Assembly: GCF_900499075.1 (NCBI RefSeq)
Contig: NZ_UIHC01000020.1
Span: 1 to 54,574, forward strand
Direction of reading: 5' to 3'
Source: Roseinatronobacter ekhonensis
GTDB lineage: Bacteria > Pseudomonadota > Alphaproteobacteria > Rhodobacterales > Rhodobacteraceae
DNA: 54,574 bases
Of the stretch, positions 8,713-16,970 are shown one piece after another. Under the pieces are notes generated by a model. The model was not told the DNA's origin, ran no database searches, and was given only the letters and a program-made list of their open reading frames with translations. The position numbers and the translations under genes were made by a program. The stretch's first letter is position 1; each line of letters begins with the position of its first letter.

Positions 8713-9726
8713 GTGACCGAGGGACCAAACGGCGCAACAGATAACAAGGTCGTTCTGGTAACGGGCGGCGCGGGCTATATCGGCTCTCATGCGTGCAAGC
8801 TATTGGCACAGCAGGGCTTTGTGCCGGTTGTCTATGACAGTCTGACCACCGGATGGGCGCAAGCGGTCAAATTCGGCCCACTGGTTCAGGCCGATTTGTT
8901 GGACCGCGCCGCGCTGGATGCCGCGTTTGCGCAATACCGTCCCTGCGCGGTCGTGCATTTCGCAGCCCTTAGCCAGGTCGGGGAAGCGACGCGCGATCCG
9001 GGCTTGTATTGGCGCAACAACGTATGCGGGTCGTTGAACCTGATAGAGGCGATGGTCGACGCGGGCTGCCGCAACATGGTCTTTTCCTCGACCTGTGCCA
9101 CCTATGGCGATCAAGACGGCGTGGTGCTGGACGAGGACAGCGCGCAGCGACCGCTCAACGCCTATGGTGCCTCTAAACTCGCCGTCGAAGGAATGCTGCG
9201 CGATTTTGGCACCAGCCATGGCCTGAACTCTGTTATCTTCCGGTATTTCAACGTGGCCGGCGCCGACCCGGACGCCGAGATCGGGGAATGGCACCTGCCA
9301 GAGACCCATCTGATACCGGCCATGATAGAGGCGGTCGCCGGTGCGCGACCTGCCCTAGTCATCAATGGCAACGACTACCCGACGCATGACGGCACCTGCA
9401 TCCGCGACTATGTGCATGTGATGGACCTTGCCCGCGCGCATGTTCTGGGGCTGGACTGGCTGCTGAACGGGCGGGAAAGCCGCGTGTTCAACTTGGGCAC
9501 CGGTGTCGGCTTTTCTGTCGCGGAAGTGATTGCGCAATGCCGCGCCGGCACGGGGCGCAGAGTGCCGCATAGCTACGGCCCCCGCCGCGCAGGCGATGCC
9601 GCCGCGCTTGTCTCTGGCAGTCGTCGCGCCGTAGAGGAACTGGGCTGGACGCAGGAACGCTCATCCCTGAAGCTGATCATCGAAGACGCGTGGCGCTGGT
9701 ATCAGACCGGGGGCTATTCGGGATAA
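8713..9726 (+). CDS. galE: UDP-glucose 4-epimerase (GalE)
   Basis: 337 aa from GTG 8713, which has GAGG six bases upstream; GTG 8701 is an alternative adding four residues. It interconverts UDP-glucose and UDP-galactose with bound NAD. The N-terminal NAD fold (VVLVTGGAGYIGSHACKLL), the catalytic serine region SSTCATYG and the Y-x3-K pair in NAYGASKLAVEG are all present, as is FRYFNVAGADPD, which lines the sugar pocket. It sits between galU and glf on the same strand and supplies the substrate of the mutase. Family and length agree, so the call is firm. Confidence 0.95.
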   Translation: MTEGPNGATDNKVVLVTGGAGYIGSHACKLLAQQGFVPVVYDSLTTGWAQAVKFGPLVQADLLDRAALDAAFAQYRPCAVVHFAALSQVGEATRDPGLYWRNNVCGSLNLIEAMVDAGCRNMVFSSTCATYGDQDGVVLDEDSAQRPLNAYGASKLAVEGMLRDFGTSHGLNSVIFRYFNVAGADPDAEIGEWHLPETHLIPAMIEAVAGARPALVINGNDYPTHDGTCIRDYVHVMDLARAHVLGLDWLLNGRESRVFNLGTGVGFSVAEVIAQCRAGTGRRVPHSYGPRRAGDAAALVSGSRRAVEELGWTQERSSLKLIIEDAWRWYQTGGYSG

Positions 9727-9787
9727 GCCCGCAACCGTGTTATAGCGCGCGGTCGACACGGTATATGGACGAACACGGAAGGTAAGA

Positions 9788-10939
9788 ATGACACGAAAGT
9801 CACTTCTGATGGTCGGCGCCGGGCTTTCGGGTGCCGTTCTGGCACGCGAACTCGCGCAGGCGGGGCACCGTGTCACGGTGTTGGATGCGCGCGACCACGT
9901 CGCCGGAAACTGCCATACGCAGCGCGACCCCGATACAGGCGTTTTGGTGCATGTCTATGGCCCGCATATCTTTCACACGGATGACCAACAGGTCTGGGAC
10001 TATGTCAATCGCTTCGGTCGGTTTCGCCCGTACACGCACAGGGTCAAAACCACCAGTGGCGGGCGTGTGTATACCATGCCGATGAACCTGCACACGATTA
10101 ACCAATTCTTCGACATGGCACTGTCCCCGCAAGAGGCCCGCGCGCTTGTCGCGGCCAAGGCGCAAACCCTACCCGAGCCGCCGCGCAATTTTGAAGAGCA
10201 GGCTTTGTCCATGCTGGGGGCGGACCTGTATGAGGCATTCTTCAAAGGCTACACGGCCAAGCAGTGGGGCTGTGACCCGACAGCGCTTCCCGCCGCGATC
10301 CTGAAACGGTTGCCTCTGCGCTTCAGCTATGACGACAACTACTTCTTTCACCGCTATCAGGGCATGCCCGAGGACGGGTATACACCGATTGTCGCCGCTA
10401 TGCTGGACCATCCGGCGATCACAGTGTCGCTGAACACGCGCTTCACCAAAGACATGGCGCGCGGGTTTGACCATGTGTTCTATTCCGGCCCGCTGGATAG
10501 TTGGTTCGGGCAGGATAGCGGCGCATTGGGGTATCGCACACTGGATTTCGAACGCCTGACCCATGACGGCGACTATCAGGGCTGCGCGGTCATGAATTAT
10601 GCAGATGCCGCGATACCGCATACGCGGATTACAGAGCACAAGTATTTTGCGCCATGGGAAGAGCATGCGCGCTCTGTGTGCTACCGAGAAGTCTCTCGGG
10701 CCTGCGAGACAGAGGATATTCCCTATTATCCGATACGGCTGGCAGAGGACAAATCGCTCCTGTCGGATTACATCCGCCGCGCACGGAAAGAAACCGGCGT
10801 TACCTTTGTCGGGCGGCTTGGCACCTATCGCTATCTGGACATGGATGTCACCATCCGAGAAGCGCTGGATTGCGCAGCAATGTTCCGGGACCACGCCGCC
10901 CACGACCAAACCATGCCCGCCTTTGCGGTGACCCCGTGA
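9788..10939 (+). CDS. glf: UDP-galactopyranose mutase (Glf)
   Basis: 383 aa. This flavoenzyme contracts UDP-galactopyranose to UDP-galactofuranose. An FAD-binding Rossmann motif (VGAGLSGAVLARELAQAG) is at residues 9-26, followed by the family segments GNCHTQRD and YGPHIFHTDD and the later FKGYTAKQWG and RFSYDDNYF, which surround flavin and substrate. ATG 9788 follows GGAAGGTAAGA. The stop overlaps the GTG start of the glycosyltransferase (GTGA), so translation is coupled and that transferase probably uses the product. Presence of glf implies galactofuranose in a surface polymer or lipopolysaccharide. Confidence 0.96.
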   Translation: MTRKSLLMVGAGLSGAVLARELAQAGHRVTVLDARDHVAGNCHTQRDPDTGVLVHVYGPHIFHTDDQQVWDYVNRFGRFRPYTHRVKTTSGGRVYTMPMNLHTINQFFDMALSPQEARALVAAKAQTLPEPPRNFEEQALSMLGADLYEAFFKGYTAKQWGCDPTALPAAILKRLPLRFSYDDNYFFHRYQGMPEDGYTPIVAAMLDHPAITVSLNTRFTKDMARGFDHVFYSGPLDSWFGQDSGALGYRTLDFERLTHDGDYQGCAVMNYADAAIPHTRITEHKYFAPWEEHARSVCYREVSRACETEDIPYYPIRLAEDKSLLSDYIRRARKETGVTFVGRLGTYRYLDMDVTIREALDCAAMFRDHAAHDQTMPAFAVTP

Positions 10940-11898
10940 CCCAGGGCGCGCCCCGCATTTGCGCGGTGGTCGTGACCTATAACCGTCTGGCCAAACTGAA
11001 GCTGGCGCTGGCGCGGCTGCTGGCTGAACCTCTGGATCATATCGTGGTGGTCGACAACGCGTCGGATGATGGGACGGCGGCCTATCTTGCAGGGCTAAAC
11101 GACTCGCGGTTGGACAATCTGCGGCTGGAGCGCAATATGGGCGGTGCCGGAGGGTTCGAGGCAGGCTTGCGCCACGCCGTCGCGCAGTACGACCCTGACT
11201 GGGCGCTGTTGCAAGATGATGACGCGTGGCCCGACCCCGGCGCGATCAGCGCATTTCGCTCCGCCGATACGTCCGAGTGGGATGCCGTTGCCGGCGCGGT
11301 GCGCTATCCCGACGGGGCAATCTGCGACATGAACCGCCCGCTTCTGAATCCGTTTCGAAACCTGCGTGTGTTTTTGCGCACTGCGCTTGGCGGTGGCAGG
11401 CGGGCGTTTCACATGGCCGATGACAGTTATGACAGCACTGCCCCTGTGCCGGTCGATGGCGGCGCATTTGTCGGTCTGTTCCTGTCACGCCGCGCAATCA
11501 AACTGGCGGGCTACCCGGACGGGCGCTTGTTCATCTATGCCGATGACGCCCTGTATTGCCTGACCCTGCGCAAAGCAGGCGGGCGGATCGCCTTTCTGCC
11601 CGCGCTGCGCTTTACCCATGACTGCACCAGTTTCGACGCGGGCGGGGCGCTTGTTCCGGATTGGAAAGTCTATTTCTACCACCGAAACGTGCTGATCTTG
11701 TATCGGGCGGCAGCAGGTGTCCTGTTTTGGCCGGCCATGCTGGTCATCTTGCCGAAATGGCTGATACGGCTTTGGTCGGGAGGCGACAACAGGCGGGACC
11801 GCGCGCGCCTTATGCTATGGGGCCTTCGGGACGGGTTGCGCCGTGACACGCATCTGACTCTGGCCGGCCTGCAATCAAAGCTGGCGCGCACCCGCTAA
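10936..11898 (+). CDS. GT2-family glycosyltransferase, probable galactofuranosyltransferase
   Basis: 320 aa from GTG 10936, overlapping the glf stop. The GT-A fold is shown by CAVVVTYNRLAKL at the N-terminus, DNASDDGT, NMGGAGGFEAGL, and the metal-binding LLQDDDAWP. A later YADDALYCLTLRKAGG segment with an acidic pair carries the likely catalytic base, and a conserved-looking RFTHDC follows. One or two hydrophobic segments near the C-terminus (LFWPAMLVILPKWLIRLW) suggest membrane association. The layout resembles GlfT-like transferases, and coupling to glf supports galactofuranose transfer, but donor and acceptor are inferred from context only. Confidence 0.85.
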   Translation: MTQGAPRICAVVVTYNRLAKLKLALARLLAEPLDHIVVVDNASDDGTAAYLAGLNDSRLDNLRLERNMGGAGGFEAGLRHAVAQYDPDWALLQDDDAWPDPGAISAFRSADTSEWDAVAGAVRYPDGAICDMNRPLLNPFRNLRVFLRTALGGGRRAFHMADDSYDSTAPVPVDGGAFVGLFLSRRAIKLAGYPDGRLFIYADDALYCLTLRKAGGRIAFLPALRFTHDCTSFDAGGALVPDWKVYFYHRNVLILYRAAAGVLFWPAMLVILPKWLIRLWSGGDNRRDRARLMLWGLRDGLRRDTHLTLAGLQSKLARTR

Positions 11899-12557
11899 AG
11901 GCGCGCCGGATGATAGGCCGGACGGCGGCGCGGCAAACGCCTGCCCCGCGCCCATCCGGCCGATCGCACCACAGTCAGCGCAATGAGCCATAGGTCCAGC
12001 CCCATGTTGGCATGGGCCTGATACAACAGATCGATGCGCGCTTTGCGCGCAACGCAGCGACGGGCATAGGTGGCGTCGGTATCCTCCGGGGTTGCGCAAT
12101 CGCGCAGGATCGCCTCTTCGTGTCGCGCGAACACCAAAGATGCGAGCCCCGTCACACCGGGCCGGGACCGCAACACACGCGCATACAGGTCGGGATACGT
12201 CTCGACATACTGGCGCAACGGCGGGCGTGGTCCGACAAAGCTGATCTCGCCGCGCAGGATATTCAGGAATTGCGGCAATTCATCCATCCGCAAACGCCGC
12301 AGTTTGCGCCCGAAAGGGGTGATGCGGGCGGATTTATCCCCGCCCGATACTCCCGTATCTGTTGCGACAGTCCGCATGGTGCGAAACTTCCAAAGCGTAA
12401 AGGGTTGGCCGGGTTTGTGCATCCGCTCGGACCCATAGAACAGCGGTCGACCTTCACGACGCCATTGCAGCACGACGATCAGGCTGAACACCGCAAAGGC
12501 AGCCGGTGACAGCACTATCGTGAAGCCGATATCGAACAGGCGTTTGGAAAGCGTCAT
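11895..12557 (-). CDS. Undecaprenyl-phosphate sugar phosphotransferase (initiating transferase)
   Basis: 220 aa from ATG 12557, which overlaps the stop of the upstream epimerase gene (ATGA). One N-terminal membrane helix (about 8-28) precedes the cytoplasmic catalytic domain of the bacterial sugar transferase (PF02397) family: FYGSERMHKPGQPFTLWKF, then RLRMDELPQFLNILRG carrying the D-E catalytic pair, and FVGPRPPLRQYVE. It transfers a sugar 1-phosphate from a UDP-sugar to undecaprenyl phosphate, starting a repeat unit. The short form is of the WcaJ/PglC C-terminal type. The end nearly abuts the convergent glycosyltransferase stop (11898). Confidence 0.9.
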   Translation of the reverse strand: MTLSKRLFDIGFTIVLSPAAFAVFSLIVVLQWRREGRPLFYGSERMHKPGQPFTLWKFRTMRTVATDTGVSGGDKSARITPFGRKLRRLRMDELPQFLNILRGEISFVGPRPPLRQYVETYPDLYARVLRSRPGVTGLASLVFARHEEAILRDCATPEDTDATYARRCVARKARIDLLYQAHANMGLDLWLIALTVVRSAGWARGRRLPRRRPAYHPARL

Positions 12558-13384
12558 GCCGGGTCTGTCGGGTGATTGACCGCCCAAGTCAAGCGCCACT
12601 CTGCCACAAGCGTGTCGGGTGCGCTGCTCGCGATCGGGCACAGGGTTTGCAGGCGGTCAAGACCAAGACCCAATTCCGGCAGTGCCGTGGCTGGCGCTGG
12701 CTGCCACGTCCACCGCACCGCGGCTGCACGCAGAAGCGACTCCATGCCAATCAATCCCGGCTGCGCGACATTCAGAACCGGTGGCAAATGCGTGGGATGG
12801 CAAGCCAGCGCGCCCAGAACGCGGGCCAGCGTCTGAGGCCCGATATAGGCGCGGCGCGGCGCGGCACCGTCTGGAAACTGGTCCAAACAGGGCACGCGCC
12901 CGGGGCGCAGGCCGCCCAGCAATGCGTCAGCCCCCGCAACATTGCCAATGCGCAGGCAGGTCACGTCCAGCCCATGCGCTTCGGCAAACGCGGCTTGCTC
13001 CATTGTCAGTTTCGACGCGCCATATGCGGTCGCCGGATGACATGCATCGCTTTCATCATGCGGTCCAGGCGCGGCCCCGTATACCGCCGAACTTGATGCC
13101 AGAAGTACCCGACCGGCCCCAAGCCTGCGCGCCGCCCCCAGCGCAGCACGTGCCAGATCGGTATTGCACCCCAATCCGTCGCCAGAAGTAACCCCCGACA
13201 AGCACAGGACAGCGTCGATTGGACCGCAATCGGGGACCGGACCCGTCATAGGGTCCCAAAACAGGCCCCCGACAATCGGGGTGCCGCGATACTGCCACAC
13301 CGGGCCAATGGCCAAGCCTGTCCAGAACTGCCGCAGATAGGCGCCGATCCGCCCGCTTGCCCCCATAACCAGAACTCTGTGCAT
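12554..13384 (-). CDS. NAD-dependent epimerase/dehydratase-like protein
   Basis: 276 aa, shorter than GalE-type enzymes (about 320-340). The Rossmann motif VLVMGASGRIGAYL opens the protein. LLASSSAVYGAAP and the Y-x3-K pair in TAYGASKLTMEQA complete the extended-SDR signature, and TCLRIGNVAGADALL follows. The C-terminal substrate half is reduced. AGGGAG, lying at the dinB stop, serves as ribosome site, so translation is coupled to dinB. It probably modifies a nucleotide or lipid-linked sugar used by the transferase it overlaps; the substrate is not readable. Confidence 0.85.
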   Translation of the reverse strand: MHRVLVMGASGRIGAYLRQFWTGLAIGPVWQYRGTPIVGGLFWDPMTGPVPDCGPIDAVLCLSGVTSGDGLGCNTDLARAALGAARRLGAGRVLLASSSAVYGAAPGPHDESDACHPATAYGASKLTMEQAAFAEAHGLDVTCLRIGNVAGADALLGGLRPGRVPCLDQFPDGAAPRRAYIGPQTLARVLGALACHPTHLPPVLNVAQPGLIGMESLLRAAAVRWTWQPAPATALPELGLGLDRLQTLCPIASSAPDTLVAEWRLTWAVNHPTDPA

Positions 13385-13393
13385 CCGCTCTCC

Positions 13394-14647
13394 CTAGCGC
13401 AGGCTGCGCCCCTTGATGACCGCGTCCGGCCCGAACCGCTGTCGCAGCCTGTCGATGGTGCGTTCGGCCTCGGCCCGTTTTGCCGCACCTTGGTCCAAAA
13501 GGTCCAGTGCAAAGCCCGTGCCGTCATCGGCCACCAGTTCTGATATACCGACGCCGATCAACCGGAACGGCGCTTTGTCCAGCGCGCCCAATAGCAAGGG
13601 GCGGGCCGTGCGCCAGATGGTGTCCGCCAGCGCGGTGGGGCCGTCCAAAGCGTGGCGCCGTGTCAGGCTTCGGTGGTCGGCGCGCTTTAGCTTGACCGTG
13701 ACAACCCGCCCGGCCAGACCACGCGCTTTGGCGCGGCTGGACACCTGTTCGGCCAGCCGCCACAGATGGCCTTCCAACAGGTCCGGGTCGGACAAATCCA
13801 CCCCGAAGGTGGTTTCCTTGGAAATGGATTTCACCGCCCGGTCGGGGCTGACGGGCCGCGCATCCTGCCCGCGCGCAAGGTCATACAGCCGCATCCCCAT
13901 CGACCCGAAACGCGCGACCAGATCTGCACGCTCCCAGCGCAACAGGTCGTCGATGGTGGCAATGCCAGCGCGGTCCAACTGCGCGCGCGTTGCGGTCCCA
14001 ACGCCCCAGATAATGCCCACAGGTTTGCCGCGCAGGAAGGCTTCCGTGTCGGCCTGCGCGATCACCGAAAACCCGCGCGGTTTGTCGAGGTCCGAGGCGA
14101 TCTTGGCCAGAAACTTGTTATGTGACAGGCCAATGGACCCGGACAGTCCCAACTCGTGCTCCATCGCGCGCACGAGCCGCGCCAGCATCACGGCGGGCGG
14201 CGCACCGTGCAGCGCAGCCGTGCCTGACAGGTCCAAAAACGCCTCGTCCAATGACAAGGGTTCAATCGCGGGGGTAAGTTCTTCCATGAGGGCGCGGATG
14301 TCGCGCGAAGCTGCCGTATAAGCCTCGAACCGAGGCTTGACGACGACCGCTTCGGGACAAAGCTGCAACGCCTTGAACATGGGCATGGCAGAGCGCACGC
14401 CATGAATGCGCGCGATATAGCAGGCTGTTGTCACCACACCGCGCCGACCACCGCCGACGATCACCGGCTTGTCGCGCAGTTCCGGATTGTCGCGCTTTTC
14501 CACGCTGGCATAAAACGCGTCGCAATCCATGTGGGCGATGCTCAGGTCGAACAACTCTGCCCCCGCCACAACGCGGCGGCTGTGGCAGCGCGGGCAACGC
14601 GGCCCGCTCGGGAATTGGGTCAGACATTCGCGGCACAGGGCAGGCAT
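13394..14647 (-). CDS. dinB: DNA polymerase IV (DinB) with N-terminal zinc ribbon
   Basis: 417 aa Y-family translesion polymerase. The catalytic core is clear: IAHMDCDAFYASVEK (first metal aspartates), GVVTTACYIARIHGVRSAMP, and SLDEAFLDLSG with the D-E pair. HhH segments follow (IWGVGTATRAQLDRAGI). An extra N-terminal extension carries C5-x2-C8 and C18-x2-C21, a probable zinc ribbon seen in many alphaproteobacterial DinB proteins but absent from E. coli. The last residues (KGRSLR) lack an obvious beta-clamp-binding peptide. Its stop lies 9 nt before the epimerase start, placing it in one transcript with two surface-sugar genes, an unusual neighbourhood. Confidence 0.93.
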   Translation of the reverse strand: MPALCRECLTQFPSGPRCPRCHSRRVVAGAELFDLSIAHMDCDAFYASVEKRDNPELRDKPVIVGGGRRGVVTTACYIARIHGVRSAMPMFKALQLCPEAVVVKPRFEAYTAASRDIRALMEELTPAIEPLSLDEAFLDLSGTAALHGAPPAVMLARLVRAMEHELGLSGSIGLSHNKFLAKIASDLDKPRGFSVIAQADTEAFLRGKPVGIIWGVGTATRAQLDRAGIATIDDLLRWERADLVARFGSMGMRLYDLARGQDARPVSPDRAVKSISKETTFGVDLSDPDLLEGHLWRLAEQVSSRAKARGLAGRVVTVKLKRADHRSLTRRHALDGPTALADTIWRTARPLLLGALDKAPFRLIGVGISELVADDGTGFALDLLDQGAAKRAEAERTIDRLRQRFGPDAVIKGRSLR

Positions 14648-14753
14648 GGGCGCAGATTAACGCGGGTGCAGGCGCGTGGCGAGGGACATTGCATCCACTG
14701 GACCATTCCGCACGCGGCTTCTAGTGTCTGCCCAAAAGGGAGAAAACAAGATC

Positions 14754-15917
14754 ATGCGCATTCTGGATATCTGCGAGGTGACGCAGCCCATCGCGTCGCC
14801 CATTCGCAATGCTTACATCGATTTCAGCAAGATGACGGCCAGCCTTGTCGCTGTTGTCACCGATGTGGTGCGCGACGGGCGGCGCGTGGTGGGCTACGGC
14901 TTCAACTCTAACGGGCGCTACGGCCAAGGCGGGCTGATCCGCGAGCGCTTCCGCGACCGGGTGTTGCAAGCCGACCCCGCATCCTTGCTGGACGAAACCG
15001 GCGACAATCTGGACGCTCATAAAATCTGGGCCGCGATGATGGCCAATGAGAAACCCGGTGGGCATGGCGAGCGGTCCGTGGCGGTGGGGACCATCGACAT
15101 GGCGGTGTGGGACGCGATTGCCAAGATCGCGGGCAAACCGCTGTTTCGGCTGCTGGCAGAGCGCTTTGGCACGACGGCAGACCCGCGCGTGTTCGTCTAT
15201 GCGGCAGGCGGGTATTACTACCCCGGCAAGGATGATACCCAGCTGCGCGCAGAAATGCGCAGCTATCTGGACCGGGGCTACACGGTCGTGAAAATGAAAA
15301 TCGGCGGCGCGCCCTTGGCCGAGGATCAGCGCCGGATCGAGGCCGTTCTGGACGAGATCGGGACACAAGCGCAACTGGCCGTCGATGCTAATGGCCGGTT
15401 CGATCTGGAAACCGCCATCGCCTATGCCAAGATGCTGCGGCAATATCCGCTGTTCTGGTATGAGGAAATCGGCGACCCGCTGGATTACCAGCTGCAAGCC
15501 GCCATGTCCGAATTCTACCGCGGACCGATGGCCACGGGTGAGAACCTGTTTTCCCATCAAGACGCGCGTAACTTGCTGCGCCATGGCGGCATGCGCCCCG
15601 ACCGCGACTGGCTGCAATTTGATTGTGCGTTGTCTTACGGGCTGGTCGAATACCTGCGCACGCTGGATGTGCTGGACCAGTTGGGCTGGTCGCGCCGGCG
15701 CTGCATTCCGCATGGCGGGCACCAGATGTCGCTGAACATTGCTGCCGGGCTGGGCCTTGGCGGGAATGAAAGCTATCCCGACCTGTTCCAGCCTTATGGC
15801 GGCTTCCCCGATGGGGTGCAGGTAGAGGACGGTTATATCACCATGCCCGACCTGCCCGGCATCGGGTTCGAGGGGAAATCCGACCTTATTGCAGTGATGC
15901 GCGATCTGGCAGAATGA
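14754..15917 (+). CDS. tarD: D(-)-tartrate dehydratase, enolase superfamily
   Basis: 387 aa. It dehydrates D(-)-tartrate to oxaloacetate using Mg2+. From memory the sequence follows the Bradyrhizobium enzyme almost without gaps. Key residues are in place: K180/K182 in VVKMKIGG (general bases), metal ligands D211 (VDANGRF), E237 (WYEEIGDP) and E263 (TGENLF), and H320 in IPHGGHQM. The substrate-loop segment AYIDFSKMTASLVAVVTDV near the start is typical of this subgroup rather than of mandelate racemase. ATG 14754 follows AGGGAG. It is divergent from dinB and convergent with the binding-protein gene; the adjacent carboxylate transport and sensing genes fit tartrate or related diacid use. Confidence 0.92.
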   Translation: MRILDICEVTQPIASPIRNAYIDFSKMTASLVAVVTDVVRDGRRVVGYGFNSNGRYGQGGLIRERFRDRVLQADPASLLDETGDNLDAHKIWAAMMANEKPGGHGERSVAVGTIDMAVWDAIAKIAGKPLFRLLAERFGTTADPRVFVYAAGGYYYPGKDDTQLRAEMRSYLDRGYTVVKMKIGGAPLAEDQRRIEAVLDEIGTQAQLAVDANGRFDLETAIAYAKMLRQYPLFWYEEIGDPLDYQLQAAMSEFYRGPMATGENLFSHQDARNLLRHGGMRPDRDWLQFDCALSYGLVEYLRTLDVLDQLGWSRRRCIPHGGHQMSLNIAAGLGLGGNESYPDLFQPYGGFPDGVQVEDGYITMPDLPGIGFEGKSDLIAVMRDLAE

Positions 15918-15926
15918 GCGCGCGGG

Positions 15927-16970
15927 TCATTGCGGCAGCGGAGGGCGCTGCTCCATCGCGTTTTCCCATTCGGCCAGAAACGCGCGGCGGTTCAGGGGGT
16001 CCAGATATGTCAGCAGCGCGGGGCCGAGCTTGATCGGACCAAAGCCCAAGGACGGCCCTTCCACCGTTTGGCTTAGCGGCGGAAGCGGCCAGCCATCCGG
16101 CGTTTCGCGCAGCGCCAGACGAAGCAGCATATCGACCATCATACCTGCGAGCAGGGTTTCCTGCGCGCCAGCGGGAATGAATACAGTGCGCAAAATGACA
16201 TTGGCAAAGTCCTGCATGCGAATGACCTGAACACGCCCCTCAGACCCACGCGCCAGTTCTTCTGCCGCGTAGCTGCCAAGCACATTATATGCCAGCGCCA
16301 ACCGCCCCGAGGCGACATCGTCGATCATTTGCGACGAACAGCAATAAAAGCTGGTGCGCAAGCGCCCCATCACCTCGTTCAACCGCCAATAGGCATCGGT
16401 CGAGCGATCCTCTTGCGTGGCGAATAAATAGCCGAGACCGCTGTCTCGGACGTCATATGTGCCCAACCCATCCTGAAATCGGTCGGGATTGTCGCGCAAG
16501 GCGGCGATCAGATCCTGCCGCGTGGTCGGCAGTTCCAGACCCGCGAACCGCGCAGTGTTGATAACGACGACAGCCGGTTCGGTGGTAAACGCAAAGATCA
16601 GGTCGCGCCAGCGCGCCCAGTCGGGCAGTGCATCGGTCTGGTCCGAGCGATAGGGCAGCGCGAACCCGTCATTGACCAGTTGGAATTGCAAATCCATCGC
16701 GGAGGAAATGACAAGATCGGCCTGTGCGCCATCGCGGATCGCTTGATGCAACACGCTGGATGACATCACGCTATAGTCCACTGCCACCTCGGGGCGCTCT
16801 GCCTGAAAGGCGCGGATATAGGGTTCAAACACGTCCAGATCAGTGGTCGATACCACCCGCAGAACACGGTCGGATGTGCCGGGAAAAAAGCGGTGATCCT
16901 CGATCTCTTGGGCTGTCGCGGGCGCACCAAGCGACAGGATCAAACCAAAGGCAAGACAAGCGAAACGCAT
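15927..16970 (-). CDS. Periplasmic substrate-binding protein (Fe3+/ABC type), third gene of a sensing operon
   Basis: 347 aa with a clear signal peptide (MRFACLAFGLILSLGAPATA, cleavage near residue 20). The mature part has the type 2 periplasmic-binding fold of the FutA/AfuA-like group: LRVVSTTDLDVFEPYIRAFQ, DLVISSAMDLQFQLVNDG, GLGTYDVRDSGLGYLFATQ, and AYNVLGSYA. No permease or ATPase gene is nearby. It is the last gene of a regulator-kinase-binding protein operon and overlaps the kinase end by 31 nt. This suggests it presents ligand to the kinase rather than feeding a transporter. The ligand is unknown; neighbouring genes point to a carboxylate. Confidence 0.85.
   Translation of the reverse strand: MRFACLAFGLILSLGAPATAQEIEDHRFFPGTSDRVLRVVSTTDLDVFEPYIRAFQAERPEVAVDYSVMSSSVLHQAIRDGAQADLVISSAMDLQFQLVNDGFALPYRSDQTDALPDWARWRDLIFAFTTEPAVVVINTARFAGLELPTTRQDLIAALRDNPDRFQDGLGTYDVRDSGLGYLFATQEDRSTDAYWRLNEVMGRLRTSFYCCSSQMIDDVASGRLALAYNVLGSYAAEELARGSEGRVQVIRMQDFANVILRTVFIPAGAQETLLAGMMVDMLLRLALRETPDGWPLPPLSQTVEGPSLGFGPIKLGPALLTYLDPLNRRAFLAEWENAMEQRPPLPQ

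Noticed and set aside
9735-9761. CCGTGT/ACACGG hairpin between galE and glf
   Set aside because: Only six base pairs with a 15-nt loop and no T-tract; too weak for a terminator, and the genes appear to form one operon.
10654-10935. N-terminal extension of the glycosyltransferase frame
   Set aside because: It lies entirely inside glf in another frame and has no family similarity. The GTG at 10936 overlapping the glf stop is the natural start.
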